Positions 1 through 8,712 of a stretch of DNA of 30,938 bases are shown piece by piece (position 1 is the stretch's first letter; every line of letters starts with the position of its first letter). The notes beneath the pieces are model-generated. The model made no database searches. It saw only the letters and a program-made list of their open reading frames with translations, and was not told the origin of the DNA. A program made the position numbers and the translations under genes. The stretch is from Methanobacteriota archaeon (GTDB lineage Archaea; Thermoplasmatota; Poseidoniia; Poseidoniales; Poseidoniaceae): assembly GCA_002702945.1 (NCBI GenBank), contig PADF01000010.1, positions 43,176-74,113 of the forward strand, given 5' to 3'.

Positions 1-712
1 TATCTGATGTATTGGTATCAACTAATTGCTGTTGCGCAGGCGTCGATGCAGCTTCTATTTTTCCTTCTGCAATATCCAATGCTTGCATTATGTTCAAATT
101 ATAATGTTCAAGATCAATATCTCCATAATGATTTCTTGATGCAACTAGACCTTCGACCATATGACTCGGTATTTCTGCTTTAGTCAATGCTTCAATAGTC
201 GGTTCGAAATCTAAAGAATCTGTGAAAATTTTCATCCGTTCTAATGTTCCTTGGCACGCTTGAGTCAGCCAAACTGCATACCCATTAGAATCAATTTCAC
301 AGGCTTCTTCTGGACGAAGTGAAGTATAAATTGCTCCTTCCTCAGTCTGGAATAGACGTGTTTTTGCAACCATCATCAATAAAATCGGTTCTCCACTTTC
401 AACTCTAGGAGAAAGTTGTAATGTTAATTCCCTCATTGAATCAGAGGCATAGTCTCCAACAGAGAAATAATGAACACCAGATGGATCCCTAATTTGTCCT
501 TGGTAAAGAACAGAACCGTTAGCAGTATCTCTAGGCTCAAGTCTTTCCAAAAGTCCTGCGACAATAACTCTGTTGACTTTTGAACCGAGTTTGGTAATAA
601 CAAAAGAGGGGTCAAATTCTCCAGAGCCCTTCTCATTTAATGTTGATTCACCAAATTCAGATGCCAGCATATACCATGCAGACTGCCTCTTTATTGAGCG
701 TGAAGGTTGCAT
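1..712 (-). CDS. RPA-associated protein (COG3390-like), partial at window edge
   Basis: This gene runs off the left edge; about 237 codons are visible. It begins with ATG inside TAATG, where the stop of the upstream RPA gene and this start share one base, so the two are almost certainly cotranscribed and translationally coupled. The protein starts MQPSRSIKRQSAWYMLASEF. It continues with an OB-fold-like stretch at about residues 35-125 (phrases such as VNRVIVAGLLERLE, LYQGQIRDPSG and EPILLMMVAKTRLF) and then a helical part. This matches the RPA-associated proteins that sit directly downstream of RPA genes in many euryarchaea and form part of the ssDNA-binding complex. The family call rests on motif reading and operon position. 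No catalytic motif is expected. The C-terminus lies outside the window. Confidence 0.75.
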   Translation of the reverse strand, partial: MQPSRSIKRQSAWYMLASEFGESTLNEKGSGEFDPSFVITKLGSKVNRVIVAGLLERLEPRDTANGSVLYQGQIRDPSGVHYFSVGDYASDSMRELTLQLSPRVESGEPILLMMVAKTRLFQTEEGAIYTSLRPEEACEIDSNGYAVWLTQACQGTLERMKIFTDSLDFEPTIEALTKAEIPSHMVEGLVASRNHYGDIDLEHYNLNIMQALDIAEGKIEAASTPAQQQLVDTNTSD

Positions 713-2409
713 TAAACCACCCCCCATTTTGCTCTAAGTTCAGTAGCTAACATAGCAGGATCTAAATCAACCAATTCTGTTTTATCGGCTAAAACCATTG
801 CTCCTTGATCATCAACAATCGCCCTGCCGCTGGCTATAACTTGCTTACCCAGCAACTTTTTCCTCAGTGATTGAACAAATTCCATCTGACCATTAGAATC
901 TACCTCTGAAACAATTTCTTTTTCGGTAGTACCAAGAAGATCTAATGTGGCTTCCTTGTTAATTAGGAGCGAAGATGTGGCTTTTCCATCATCGATAACC
1001 AATCTTAACCTGATATCTTGATTTCCTGAATAAGTATCGCACTTAGTTTCAGAACATATTCCATCTTTTAGTACTCTTCTACATTGGGAACAACGCATAA
1101 TGATTCCACAGTCTTCTCTAACACTTGCAACAATTCCTTTTGTTGAAATTCCAACTCTACTAGAACCATTAACTAATTCACTCAATTCAACCTCTACTAC
1201 GTGATTAGTTAAGTCTATAGAAGAGTCCCATGGAGTCGAATCTAAAATTTCTACTTGAACTGCTTTGTCTACGGTAATATCTGGAATTCCTTGCCATGAT
1301 CGTACTCTTACCCCCTTGAGTTTTACAGTAACTGGAAGGTCAGAGCTTTCGATAGGAAGTTCTTCCCAAGCACTCATTCGACATTTACCGGAGGGGTCAG
1401 CTATTTGCCCGGACCAAAGAAACTTCTCTTGTCCATCTCTAACAAAAGAACGCTTTGTCCATTCAGTCAATTGAACAATCGTTTCAACATCCCTAGAACC
1501 ATCTCTCAATTGGGATATTGTTAACACATTTTGTTGTATTAATGAGTCAGCATCTGCAAAATTCGAATCATGGTATATCTCTACTTTTGTTGTTCTACCA
1601 AAATTAAGTTCAGGAGTATCTCTGAATGTTCTAACTTGAGCGCCATCAATCTTGACTAAAGTGCCAACTTCATGTTCAAATGGCTCCCAAGATAAAAATC
1701 CAATTGTACCTGTTTCATCGGCAATTCTACCTCTGACAACGTCTATAGAACCGGAACCATCTTTCCTGTGAATCTGATCGGGTCGAGAAGAAAGAATTCT
1801 TCCAACTACACAGATATAACCATCTTTAGGAATACTATTAATTTCAATGGGCTCGCCAGGAGCAACAACTGGCCTCGTTCCTTCTCTTAGAACCGCTATC
1901 CTGGTACTTTGATTGATGTTAAGTGACATTCTGCCTTGATATTCATTTACTGATGCACCTTCAATTCTAACAACAGATCCTGGAGTAATATTAGAGTTAG
2001 GACCCCAGTCTTTGTACTCCCATCTAGTTCTTTGGCTACCTTCATCCCAAGGCGAATCTTCAATTAAACCAAATGCTATTTGCTTTTGTTCACCTCTAAT
2101 AGTCTGTTCACGTAGATTGTGTGAAATTATTTCTACTTCAATTTCAATATCTCTATCAGTCGATGACAATTCACTAAGACTAGCAACTTTTTTTGTCACC
2201 TTAGGGGAATCGTTAGAATTACTATTATTTGTTGTTGAAGGAGCCATGTCTCCTTTAAACCTACGAATTATTGAGCGTAAAGCGTCTTGAGGCGGAATAT
2301 AAAATTCACTTTCATATTTTTCAAAAGCCTCTCTGATTTCATCCTTATCGGCATCCGGACACTCTGACAAAACCGCATTAATATGCGTTTCATACTTTTC
2401 GTCAGACAT
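712..2409 (-). CDS. rpa: Replication protein A, multi-OB-fold ssDNA-binding protein with zinc finger
   Basis: This 565-residue protein binds single-stranded DNA in replication, repair and recombination. An N-terminal helical segment of about 50 residues is followed by a low-complexity Asn/Ser linker near residue 60. Several tandem OB folds follow, recognisable by repeated patterns such as GRIADETGTIGFLSWEP, GQIADPSGKCRMSAWEEL and VRVRSWQGIPDI. An RPA70-type zinc finger uses C440, C443, C452 and C457 (CxxC, then CxxxxC). This architecture is typical of euryarchaeal RPA. The ATG start is supported by GGGGTGA six bases upstream. The downstream gene overlaps the stop by one base and encodes the RPA-associated protein. 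A 153-base spacer separates it from tldE, so it probably has its own promoter, although I see no convincing TATA box there. Confidence 0.9.
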   Translation of the reverse strand: MSDEKYETHINAVLSECPDADKDEIREAFEKYESEFYIPPQDALRSIIRRFKGDMAPSTTNNSNSNDSPKVTKKVASLSELSSTDRDIEIEVEIISHNLREQTIRGEQKQIAFGLIEDSPWDEGSQRTRWEYKDWGPNSNITPGSVVRIEGASVNEYQGRMSLNINQSTRIAVLREGTRPVVAPGEPIEINSIPKDGYICVVGRILSSRPDQIHRKDGSGSIDVVRGRIADETGTIGFLSWEPFEHEVGTLVKIDGAQVRTFRDTPELNFGRTTKVEIYHDSNFADADSLIQQNVLTISQLRDGSRDVETIVQLTEWTKRSFVRDGQEKFLWSGQIADPSGKCRMSAWEELPIESSDLPVTVKLKGVRVRSWQGIPDITVDKAVQVEILDSTPWDSSIDLTNHVVEVELSELVNGSSRVGISTKGIVASVREDCGIIMRCSQCRRVLKDGICSETKCDTYSGNQDIRLRLVIDDGKATSSLLINKEATLDLLGTTEKEIVSEVDSNGQMEFVQSLRKKLLGKQVIASGRAIVDDQGAMVLADKTELVDLDPAMLATELRAKWGVV

Positions 2410-2415
2410 GTTCTC

Positions 2416-2422
2416 TCACCCC
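2416..2422 (-). promoter_or_regulatory. Ribosome binding site of rpa
   Basis: On the minus strand GGGGTGA lies six bases before the ATG at 2409 and matches the GGTGA core of an archaeal Shine-Dalgarno sequence. It supports that start codon and implies a leadered transcript. Confidence 0.6.
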
Positions 2423-2514
2423 GACAGACATCATTCTCATCGATTGCCTGTACGGAGAACAGGCTTCGGGTTTTCGTGCGGATTGGTTAAGACTAGACAC
2501 TCCCTTTACCTCCA

Positions 2515-2529
2515 TGGTAACAGATACCA
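2515..2529. repeat. Small perfect inverted repeat in the tldE-rpa spacer
   Basis: TGGTA and TACCA form 5-base arms around a 5-base spacer, about 110 bases upstream of the rpa start. It could be an operator or a chance palindrome. The rest of the spacer shows only a second short hairpin (CCTGT/ACAGG around 2447-2464) and no RNA gene. Confidence 0.25.
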
Positions 2530-2562
2530 CAGACGACAGGAAATAAAGAATGCCCTTAGAAA

Positions 2563-3960
2563 TCAAGCAGGATTAACTCGTAAACCATTCATAAATAGTA
2601 CATCTGGAATGTACATACTTCTTCCAGAGACCCTCACATCATTACCTAAGAAAACATCGCTTTGTAATGCTTTTGACATATTACCTGAAAGTCCTGCTTG
2701 TTTTACTGAACCGATAATTTCTCCCTCTTCTACTCTAAGTATCGAACTAGTAGTAACGGAGAAATCTCCACTTGTTGGATTTGCAGTATGAGCTCCCATC
2801 ACACTATTTACGATATAACCTGTATCCATTCTTTCCAATAATTGATCAACACTATTCGATTTAAGAGTCGATGTCAATTCTAGGTTAGAACAAGTTGTAA
2901 CAGGAGGACTTTGATGACCTCCTCGGGAAGCTGAACCTGTTGTCTCTGCATGTTCAATTTTACCTTCTGATACTAACTTTGCAGAGTCTCTGGTAGACCA
3001 TAGTGAACCAACCAATTTACCTGAATCAATAATCACTTGACTCCTGGTTGGAACTCCTTCTCCATCTCTAGAGGAAGAAGAAATACCTCCGCTCATCCTT
3101 GCATTATCTATCAATGAAAGATCTGAAGCAATGACATTCTGCCCCATTTTACCAGACCAAAATGATTCCATTCTTGCTAGTCTTTCGCCTTTTATTGCTG
3201 ATGATACAACTATTGAAAACAGCGAGCCAAGTCCTTCAGAAGTCATTACAACTGGCAAATCTTGAGCGCCTCCATCGATTTTTATTGGATCTCTAGTTTT
3301 TTGAGCCCATTCAACAGAGTTGGCAACACAATTGGGAATTTTGTCAATCAAATTCTTACTAGACTCTCCTTGCCAAGAACTAGTCAACTGTGAGTCTTCG
3401 TCTATAGAAACCTGCACTCCAATGCCATGAGAAGTAGTTATTCCATGATGTTCAATTCCTTCACTAGAAGTTAGAACACCTGCAGTAGCGCTAACTCCTA
3501 ATCCACCACCCGTTACTACTGCCCTTTTATCTAAAGATGAAACCTCACTTAAGATTGAGTCTGCTTGTTGTAATAGATCATCTGGTCCGACCGAAAGAAT
3601 TCTTTTATCGAACAGGCCTTCTACTTCTTTGGTATCTTGACTACTGGGTAGTACGAATCCCTCAACTGGAGGTGAAACTCTAGCAATTGACATCGCCTGA
3701 TTAATTGCATTTTCAGCCGAGTTAACATCTACCAGATAGGCATAACCAAATTTCCCATCTTCTAGAACTCTAATGCCGTATCCTCCGCCACCTCCTCCTG
3801 CAGCAAGAGATATCTTTCCAGCCTCAATGTCTAATTCATGGCCGTAAGATTGTAAGGCAATTATTTCCCATTGTTGAACATTATTTTTTTTACAAAGGTC
3901 GCCTATCTTTTTACTACCAGAAACCAATCTATCTAAAGCATCATCAGGAAGCATGTTCAT
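2563..3960 (-). CDS. tldE: TldE/PmbA-type metalloprotease subunit
   Basis: The product has 465 residues and belongs to the TldD/PmbA family. In characterised bacteria, TldD and TldE form a heterodimeric zinc protease that processes peptides and cleaves unfolded polypeptides; TldE is the non-catalytic partner. This copy lacks an HExxxH motif, as expected for TldE. It has a poly-glycine stretch near residues 53-58 (AAGGGGGGYGIRV) and the family-typical ending (ARMSGGISSSSRDGEG, GRSMYIPDVLFMNGLRV). The chosen ATG overlaps the tldD stop in an ATGA arrangement, which indicates coupled translation. A longer reading frame starting at 4032 would lie inside tldD and is unlikely. Which archaeal substrates the pair processes cannot be read from the sequence. 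Confidence 0.88.
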   Translation of the reverse strand: MNMLPDDALDRLVSGSKKIGDLCKKNNVQQWEIIALQSYGHELDIEAGKISLAAGGGGGGYGIRVLEDGKFGYAYLVDVNSAENAINQAMSIARVSPPVEGFVLPSSQDTKEVEGLFDKRILSVGPDDLLQQADSILSEVSSLDKRAVVTGGGLGVSATAGVLTSSEGIEHHGITTSHGIGVQVSIDEDSQLTSSWQGESSKNLIDKIPNCVANSVEWAQKTRDPIKIDGGAQDLPVVMTSEGLGSLFSIVVSSAIKGERLARMESFWSGKMGQNVIASDLSLIDNARMSGGISSSSRDGEGVPTRSQVIIDSGKLVGSLWSTRDSAKLVSEGKIEHAETTGSASRGGHQSPPVTTCSNLELTSTLKSNSVDQLLERMDTGYIVNSVMGAHTANPTSGDFSVTTSSILRVEEGEIIGSVKQAGLSGNMSKALQSDVFLGNDVRVSGRSMYIPDVLFMNGLRVNPA

Positions 3961-5399
3961 CCCACCAATGCTTCTTTTATCCTCATTATTGGTCCACCAT
4001 CTCCTACTGGAACTGTTTGACCTTTTCCACAAAACCCTGGAGCTGCAAGCCTAGAATCAGTTGTCAATCCGTCGACATCTTTCAAAATCTGTAATGTTAA
4101 TCCACTTACGCTTACATCTTTTAGAGGAGTAGTTATTGAACCATTTTCAATAAGCCAAGCCTCTTGAGCAGCAAATTGAAAAGAGCCACGTCCGGTATCA
4201 ACTTGACCTCCTCTAGAACCACAAGCATAAACTCCGTATTCTATATCCTCAATCAATTCATCAAGATCTTTGTGGGTTCCGCCTCTAATCAAAGTATTTG
4301 ACATCCTAACTAATGGATGGTGAAGGCCATCTTGAGCTCTTGCTCCAGCATTCGGTTCTATTCCGAAATGTTGGGCTGATTCTCGGTGATTTAGGTAATC
4401 GGTTAAAATTCCATTTTTAATCAAACACTTTTCTTTTGTATCAAGACCTTCATCATCTATTGGGTGAGCACCATAACCAGTTCTAATTGTTGGATCGTCA
4501 ACAACAGTAACTATTTCATTTCCAATTTTTTGTCCAAGTTTACCGTCTAAACAAGAATCTCCTGCCGCTACTAAGTCTGCTTCACAAGGATGACCTAGTG
4601 CTTCGTGAATGTAAACTCCTGTCAAATCTCTATCTGCTACCAATGGTAATTTTCCGGAAGGAGATCTCTCCGCTTTCAATAGCCTAATGGCAGAAATTTT
4701 TGCATTATTCCCAAGTTCTGCCAAGTCACATGCCTCAATTAGTTCAAGTCCTCCTTCTCCTCCATGTCTTGTTCGATATGACACAACATCCGAACCCTCT
4801 CTAGCGGTAACTGTTGCATTAACTAGAGACCTTTGAAAAGACCAAACTCGGTTCATACCTTCACTTGACATGAATTCTGTATGGATATGTTCATCATGCC
4901 AGCCGCAAATTACAGATGCGATTTTTTGGTCATCGCAAGAATTTTCATGCAGTATTTTTAGATGTTCTAGTTTTTCATTGAGTTCTGTATTTCTTACATC
5001 TTTCCTAGGATTCCAATGAATTGAATCCTCAATAATTGGTACCTCGGCTAGTGAAACAGGTTTGTCTTTAATTCCCCTTCTGGAAGCAACGGCCCTTGCC
5101 AACTTTACTGTTGATTCAACTTGAAGAGGGATAGAACTTATGTCCGTAGTAGAATGAACTCCCCAAGCTCCATCGGCAAGTATTCTCATTGTTGCCCCTA
5201 CTTCTTGTCCCGGAATTGCCCGCTCAAGTTGACCATCTCGAGTTGAGACACTTGAATCTGTAATGGAGACTAATCTAACTTCAGCATATTCAGCACCGAA
5301 TTCTGTGGCTTTGTCAAGAGCAGATTGAATTTTATTCTGATCTAAATATCTCCTATGTCCATCAAAGGCATCTTCACCTGGAGCTTTAGCAATTACCAT
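3957..5399 (-). CDS. tldD: TldD-type zinc metalloprotease, catalytic subunit
   Basis: With the ATG at 5399 the protein has 480 residues, essentially the length of bacterial TldD. It carries the catalytic HEALGH (HExxxH) at residues 265-270 followed by PCEAD, the zinc-binding signature of the active TldD subunit. Nearby family phrases include PNAGARAQDG and GGQVDTGRGSFQF. The frame is open 25 codons further upstream, to 5474, but that extension overlaps cgi121 and reads like non-coding sequence, so the shorter start is preferred. About 40 bases separate it from cgi121, and its stop overlaps the tldE start. Together with tldE it should form the TldD/E heterodimer in the cytoplasm. Confidence 0.9.
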   Translation of the reverse strand: MVIAKAPGEDAFDGHRRYLDQNKIQSALDKATEFGAEYAEVRLVSITDSSVSTRDGQLERAIPGQEVGATMRILADGAWGVHSTTDISSIPLQVESTVKLARAVASRRGIKDKPVSLAEVPIIEDSIHWNPRKDVRNTELNEKLEHLKILHENSCDDQKIASVICGWHDEHIHTEFMSSEGMNRVWSFQRSLVNATVTAREGSDVVSYRTRHGGEGGLELIEACDLAELGNNAKISAIRLLKAERSPSGKLPLVADRDLTGVYIHEALGHPCEADLVAAGDSCLDGKLGQKIGNEIVTVVDDPTIRTGYGAHPIDDEGLDTKEKCLIKNGILTDYLNHRESAQHFGIEPNAGARAQDGLHHPLVRMSNTLIRGGTHKDLDELIEDIEYGVYACGSRGGQVDTGRGSFQFAAQEAWLIENGSITTPLKDVSVSGLTLQILKDVDGLTTDSRLAAPGFCGKGQTVPVGDGGPIMRIKEALVG

Positions 5400-5439
5400 G
5401 AAATAGTCGAGAAAGCGATAGTGCTTGAACTCTTCTAAT

Positions 5440-6018
5440 CTATGAGTTGAATTCTGAAGAAAGAATAAAGGCAATCAATGAATCTTCTAAATTTTTAAGA
5501 TTCAGGTTTTCTTCTTCCAATCCCAATTTGATTGCGTAACTGATATCTAATTTAGGTTTATCAGCTAGGATTTCAATATTCAAATCTTCAATGATTTGAT
5601 GATATTCATTTTCAAATATCTGTAGATAATTTGATTGAGGCGTTGCTGAATTATCCAAAAAATCTTGACTCTCTGGGAGGTAAACTAACCAACCTTTAGA
5701 ATCGCCGTCCCCAAGACCTGCTTTAGAGAATGCTTCTGAAACATGATGAGTACCAGCAAGATATCTAATGAATTCTGCATCTATACTTCTTGCAAGTTTA
5801 TTATCTCGTAAGTGTCTTCTTTCACAACAATGCCAAGCAGTCCATAATTGATTGTTCGATAATGCTACATGGAAGCCCAACATAAGCCATCTACTGGAAG
5901 GTCTAATTTTCAAAAATTGTTTCAATATTTCTTCATTGGATAATTGACTCGAAGACCATCCGATACATGGAAATATTCCCAGTTCCATAATTGGCCCCAA
6001 CAAGTTAGTTTTATTCAA
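5440..6018 (-). CDS. cgi121: KEOPS complex subunit Cgi121
   Basis: The protein has about 192 residues. KEOPS makes the t6A modification at position 37 of ANN-decoding tRNAs; Cgi121 binds Bud32 and the tRNA acceptor end. The diagnostic stretch is at about residues 79-113: SIDAEFIRYLAGTHHVSEAF and then KAGLGDGDSKGWLVYLPE. This aligns by eye with archaeal Cgi121 of the form 'mEilvrasGqrqIheAik..Gakdg'. The first codon is TTG, overlapping the hel308 stop as TTGA; the next in-frame ATG is at 5985 (MELGIFPCIGW), so the true start is uncertain by 11 codons. It lies between hel308 and tldD on the same strand. The remaining KEOPS genes are not in the window. Confidence 0.75.
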   Translation of the reverse strand: MNKTNLLGPIMELGIFPCIGWSSSQLSNEEILKQFLKIRPSSRWLMLGFHVALSNNQLWTAWHCCERRHLRDNKLARSIDAEFIRYLAGTHHVSEAFSKAGLGDGDSKGWLVYLPESQDFLDNSATPQSNYLQIFENEYHQIIEDLNIEILADKPKLDISYAIKLGLEEENLNLKNLEDSLIAFILSSEFNS

Positions 6019-8621
6019 TCATCCGATACTTTTTCATCATTAAGTGGAATATCATCATCTCGCACTTTTTGGGTAAATTGAATCTTGGTATTGCTTTTTT
6101 GTTTAGATACTACTTTTTCAACCTCGCCAAGTATTTTATCTAATAATATAGGCCCCCAACCTCGTAAATTCAATAACTTATTCCTAATTTTAGAGTTCAT
6201 TGACATCACCTGATTTGGAGTTCTTATTCCAAGAGTGGCCATTTCTCTAGCCCTTGAACGTCCTATGTTTCTAATATTTACTAAGGTTAGAAGATCTTCT
6301 TTACAACCATGTCTTGTTCTTTGTCTTAGAATATCTATTTTTTTTACAAGTTCAGAAATTTCAGCCATATGCTCATTAGAGAATACATCATCAGCAAGAA
6401 GAATTTCCTTGGAACCTAGTAGAAGCCAAGTCGCTAAGTCAACTCTATAATTTAAATCACCAGGACTGACATCTAAACTTTTCTCTATAGAACGCATGCT
6501 TTCTTCGTTATTCCATTTTTCTATTAACCAAGCAGATTTTACATTTCCCAATAGCATTTCATCATAAGAGGAATCTGCAAGTAATTGTTCTTCTACGGAA
6601 TTCGTTTTAAGCCAAAGTTCAGAATTTATCTCCATATCTTTGTTTTTAGCCCATAGAGATGAAAAGTCTGGAGTAGTAGTGATTAAATGTAATAATCCAA
6701 AATTAGTAACTATTGAATCTTTACGAACCTCTCGTCTAACTGCCCTCCTCAATCCAACCCTCAATATTGAGGCTGAAAGTGGATCTAAGTATAATTGAGT
6801 CACTCTATCACCGATAATGGTAGATTCATATTTCATGGCTGAAAATTCATTCCTTTCATCTGAGTGCCAAGCACCAATATGAGTTAATTCTGTAGCCTTT
6901 TGGAATCCAAAGCTTGGCTCATTATAGGCTGAAGAGTTGTTTGTAGAATTAACTTCTCGAGTTGTCTTTGATAATTCTACTCCTGTCGTAGTATGAGCAA
7001 TAGTAGCCCATGCAGGCATATTATCATCCCATTCATCAGATAAATCTAATTCTTTATCTGCCCTTTTTTCTGCATACGATTCGTCAACACCTAATTTTCT
7101 AATAAATCTCTCTTCGACTAGCCATTGTAACATTTCATCTATTCGTTCATTAAGAATATTTTTTGATACACTATGCCCTAGAAATGTAGATTCAAAAAAA
7201 TCTCCAATATCTCCTCTATGTTGTAGACCTCCAGTGGAAATTATCGAAAGTAAATGTGTCCTAAGTGCTGGCTCACTAGCTAATTTTGAGGAAATAGATT
7301 CTATTTCTCCAAAGAAATATCTTTCACTGACATCATCAGCTATTTCCCAACCATCGGTGCCTTTACACAAAATCCATGCTTCCCCATAATCATCATACTT
7401 TGGACGTCCTGCCCTTCCAAGCATCTGTCTAACTTCCATAACTGGAAGTGGGCGATTCATTCCATCATCCCATCTTTTAACGTCTCTAACCAATACTCTT
7501 CTTGCAGGAAGATTAACTCCAGCAGCAAGAGTAGGAGTTGCTGATAATGCAATTAATAATCCACTTTTGAATGCATTTTCAATCGATTTGCGTTGTGTAT
7601 GGGTCAATCCAGCATGATGAAATGCAACTCCTCCAACTATGCATTGGGATAATTTTTCGCCCATTGCTGTTTGGGATCTTCCTTCTAAAGTGTGAGAAAG
7701 TTCATTTAATTTTTTTAATCTCTCGGGATTTTCTTTTTCTAAAACTTTGAAAACTCGTTTTGATAATTTCAAAGCCTCGGACTCAGCGCTTCTTCTAGTG
7801 CCAACGAAAATCAATAGTTGGCCTTCTTGATCGATTGTGTCTTTAAGCACTACCCATGTTGGATGGGTTTTTGGACCTTCTAAATCTCTTGGGGGGTTTA
7901 GTAACTCAGGGGATTTAGATACTTGTGATGATTGTACCATCCTAGGCTCCAAATGTAGGTCGTGAAATGTGCTATATTCTAATGCGACTGGGCGCCAGTC
8001 TGACTGAATTAAATCGGCATCTAACCATTCAGCAAGTTCTTGACAATTCCCAACCGTTGCTGAAAGTGCTACTAATTGAGCGTCAGGCCTCAAGAATCTT
8101 AGTTTAGTCAAATTTATTTCTAAAGTGGGCCCTCTAGTGGAATCGTTCATTAAATGAAATTCATCAGCCACGACGATAGAGACTCTAGACATCGTTTGAG
8201 AATTATTTCTAATTATTGAATCTAATTTTTCAGAAGTACAGACTAAAATATCGCATTCCTCAATTTTTTTTGCTTCTGAAGATGAATCACCAATCCCCAA
8301 ACCTACTGTTAGATTTACTGCGCTTGCCATTGACTTTAAATCATCAAATTTTTCACTCGCTAAAGCCTTTAGTGGAACGATATAAACTGCCTTAGTACCA
8401 ATTTCATCAACTAATAATTTCTTCATTATGGCCAAATAAGCTACCAAGGATTTACCAGATGCAGTAGGAATTGCAAGAAGAATATTTTTTCCACTAAACA
8501 CTGAAGGCATCGCTTGTAATTGAGGAGGATGTAATTTCTCTATGCCCCAACTTTTAGACATAAAATCGATTACCTTTGGTGGCAATTCCAAGTTCGAGAT
8601 ATGCTCTTTCTCGGCCGCCAT
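6015..8621 (-). CDS. hel308: Hel308-type superfamily 2 DNA helicase
   Basis: This 868-residue ATP-dependent 3'-5' DNA helicase is of the archaeal Hel308 (Ski2-like, HelQ-related) type, implicated in restart of stalled forks. Visible motifs include Walker A PTASGKS (about residue 52), DEFH box VADEFH (about 151-156), motif III ALSATVGN (about 185-192) and motif VI QMLGRAGRPKYDDYGEA. A winged-helix and ratchet region follows. A C-terminal helix-hairpin-helix-like segment (LTLVNIRNIGRSRAREM, LLNLRGWGPILLDKI) and a basic/acidic tail complete it. A TTG nine codons upstream, at 8648, is possible, but the ATG gives the more family-like N-terminus. It leads a close-packed minus-strand run with cgi121, tldD and tldE. 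Confidence 0.9.
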   Translation of the reverse strand: MAAEKEHISNLELPPKVIDFMSKSWGIEKLHPPQLQAMPSVFSGKNILLAIPTASGKSLVAYLAIMKKLLVDEIGTKAVYIVPLKALASEKFDDLKSMASAVNLTVGLGIGDSSSEAKKIEECDILVCTSEKLDSIIRNNSQTMSRVSIVVADEFHLMNDSTRGPTLEINLTKLRFLRPDAQLVALSATVGNCQELAEWLDADLIQSDWRPVALEYSTFHDLHLEPRMVQSSQVSKSPELLNPPRDLEGPKTHPTWVVLKDTIDQEGQLLIFVGTRRSAESEALKLSKRVFKVLEKENPERLKKLNELSHTLEGRSQTAMGEKLSQCIVGGVAFHHAGLTHTQRKSIENAFKSGLLIALSATPTLAAGVNLPARRVLVRDVKRWDDGMNRPLPVMEVRQMLGRAGRPKYDDYGEAWILCKGTDGWEIADDVSERYFFGEIESISSKLASEPALRTHLLSIISTGGLQHRGDIGDFFESTFLGHSVSKNILNERIDEMLQWLVEERFIRKLGVDESYAEKRADKELDLSDEWDDNMPAWATIAHTTTGVELSKTTREVNSTNNSSAYNEPSFGFQKATELTHIGAWHSDERNEFSAMKYESTIIGDRVTQLYLDPLSASILRVGLRRAVRREVRKDSIVTNFGLLHLITTTPDFSSLWAKNKDMEINSELWLKTNSVEEQLLADSSYDEMLLGNVKSAWLIEKWNNEESMRSIEKSLDVSPGDLNYRVDLATWLLLGSKEILLADDVFSNEHMAEISELVKKIDILRQRTRHGCKEDLLTLVNIRNIGRSRAREMATLGIRTPNQVMSMNSKIRNKLLNLRGWGPILLDKILGEVEKVVSKQKSNTKIQFTQKVRDDDIPLNDEKVSDD

Positions 8622-8712
8622 GATACCACTGTCGCGCCAACAGTCCAAAAGGACAACGCTTCACCGAGTGATTCCGACACGCATAAGACCCCTCTGCTAC
8701 TGTCCTATCAAC

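Noticed and set aside
433..636. Open frame of 67 codons on the minus strand inside the RPA-associated protein gene
   Set aside because: It is a different frame within a gene whose own frame is open from 712 to the window edge and encodes a recognisable protein.
2410..2562. Possible tRNA or small RNA in the rpa-tldE spacer
   Set aside because: No TPsiC-like GGTTCAAATCC or acceptor stem pairing could be found on either strand. Only two short hairpins are present.
2408..2791. Open frame of 127 codons on the plus strand across the rpa-tldE spacer
   Set aside because: It runs antisense to the end of tldE and has no recognisable domain. It is better explained as a shadow of the minus-strand gene and the spacer.
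8643..8654. GTCC-AAAA-GGAC palindrome upstream of hel308
   Set aside because: Four-base arms are expected often by chance. It coincides with an alternative start and is not clearly placed as an operator.
8542..8712. 57-codon N-terminal extension of the TerB-like protein
   Set aside because: It would overlap the start of hel308 on the opposite strand and reads as non-coding. The ATG at 8713 gives a clean N-terminus.
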